The notes beneath the pieces are model-generated. The model had not been told where the DNA came from and ran no database searches. It saw only the letters and a list, made by a program, of their open reading frames with translations. A stretch of DNA of 64,000 nucleotides from Betaproteobacteria bacterium (GTDB lineage Bacteria > Pseudomonadota > Gammaproteobacteria > Burkholderiales > Casimicrobiaceae). The stretch is taken from contig JAAFJA010000002.1 in the NCBI GenBank assembly GCA_013298765.1, positions 310,001 through 374,000 of the forward strand. The letters are read 5' to 3'. This document shows positions 63,841-64,000 of this stretch, one piece after another (position 1 is the first letter of the stretch; each line of letters opens with the position of its first letter). Made by a program: the position numbers and the translations under genes.

Positions 63841-64000
63841 TCAAACCGCCGCAGCGGCGTAGCGCTCGGCGATCACGCCGCGCTCAATTTCCTTGATCAC
63901 AGGGTTCGCCGACGCAAACACTTCGATCAGCCCCTTCGCGAGCGCTCGCGCTTTCTCGCGGTTGTCTTGCGTGTGATTACAGATGTAAACATCAAGCGCC
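63841..64000 (-). CDS. speD: S-adenosylmethionine decarboxylase, 3' part (small SpeD/SpeH type)
   Basis: Only the last 52 or so codons lie in the window. The frame reads 'ALDVYICNHTQDNREKA' then a helix 'RALAKGLIEVF' and 'VIKEIERG', which fits the C-terminal half of the small AdoMetDC family ('AAVDVFTCG...KPWKA...L...EIxRG'). The tail has extra residues (IAERYAAAAV). The enzyme supplies decarboxylated SAM for SpeE, and the 7-base gap to speE supports the call. The pyruvoyl-forming Ser lies outside the window. Confidence 0.7.
   Translation of the reverse strand, partial: ALDVYICNHTQDNREKARALAKGLIEVFASANPVIKEIERGVIAERYAAAAV

Overview
The window looks like a chromosomal segment of a betaproteobacterium, most likely Burkholderiales or a close relative. 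The evidence is gene order: hisZ-purA-phosphoribosyltransferase, an ECF sigma factor followed by DUF3619, DUF3106 and RDD genes, serC-pheA-tyrA...aroA, ompA divergent from gyrA, and exbB-exbD-lpxK-Trm112-kdsB. There is also a Bug-type solute receptor. I see no rRNA, tRNA, CRISPR array, phage or transposase gene.

Layout. 1-10.3 kb: end of a peptide-type ABC receptor, an EEP-family nuclease, a secreted S41 peptidase, FadH-like dienoyl-CoA reductase, a lipoprotein alpha/beta hydrolase, then the sigma-factor cluster. 10.6-13.8 kb: hisZ, purA and a purine-type phosphoribosyltransferase. 13.9-26.6 kb: secreted proteins and envelope genes, with two tandem giant reprolysin-like metallopeptidases, cytochrome b561, two YceI proteins and a DUF4874/DUF4832 protein. 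Both metallopeptidases and the DUF4832 protein carry a duplicated EF-hand/dockerin-like module. 26.8-32 kb (minus strand): serC, pheA, tyrA, a DoxX gene and aroA, for serine and aromatic amino acids. 32.1-37.1 kb: a stress island of two universal stress proteins, an MgtC/DUF4010 membrane protein, a beta-CASP nuclease and a DUF2892 protein around an FNR-type palindrome. 37.2-45.6 kb: an SAF-domain dehydrogenase, an Asp/Glu racemase, an orphan AceE-type E1 divergent from an Lrp regulator, a DUF389 protein and a PLP aminotransferase. 45.7-64 kb: gyrA, ompA, accA, tilS, a Bug receptor, the lipid A/Kdo and TonB-energising cluster, glnS, xseA, a glutamine-amidotransferase-type hydrolase, speE and the 3' end of speD.

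The most unusual feature is not a gene. At least eleven loci, all AT-rich and mostly intergenic, carry a GGGC and a GCCC (or one-base variants) whose outer edges lie 56-58 bp apart. Outside them there is usually another 9-11-bp AT-rich spacer and the complementary tetramer, giving the order GCCC/GGGC - about 48 variable bp - GCCC/GGGC. Several centres contain a further small inverted repeat. One copy lies in frame inside serC, where it matches a segment that lengthens the protein, and one lies inside tilS. This looks like an uncharacterised dispersed repeat family with conserved ends and variable centres.

Other points: the ECF sigma factor appears to start at CTG, the first metallopeptidase lacks the usual Met of the Met-turn, GyrA has Ala at the main quinolone position, and a 25-bp inverted repeat encloses the end of the aceE-like gene. 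All calls are from reading the sequence; no database search was run.
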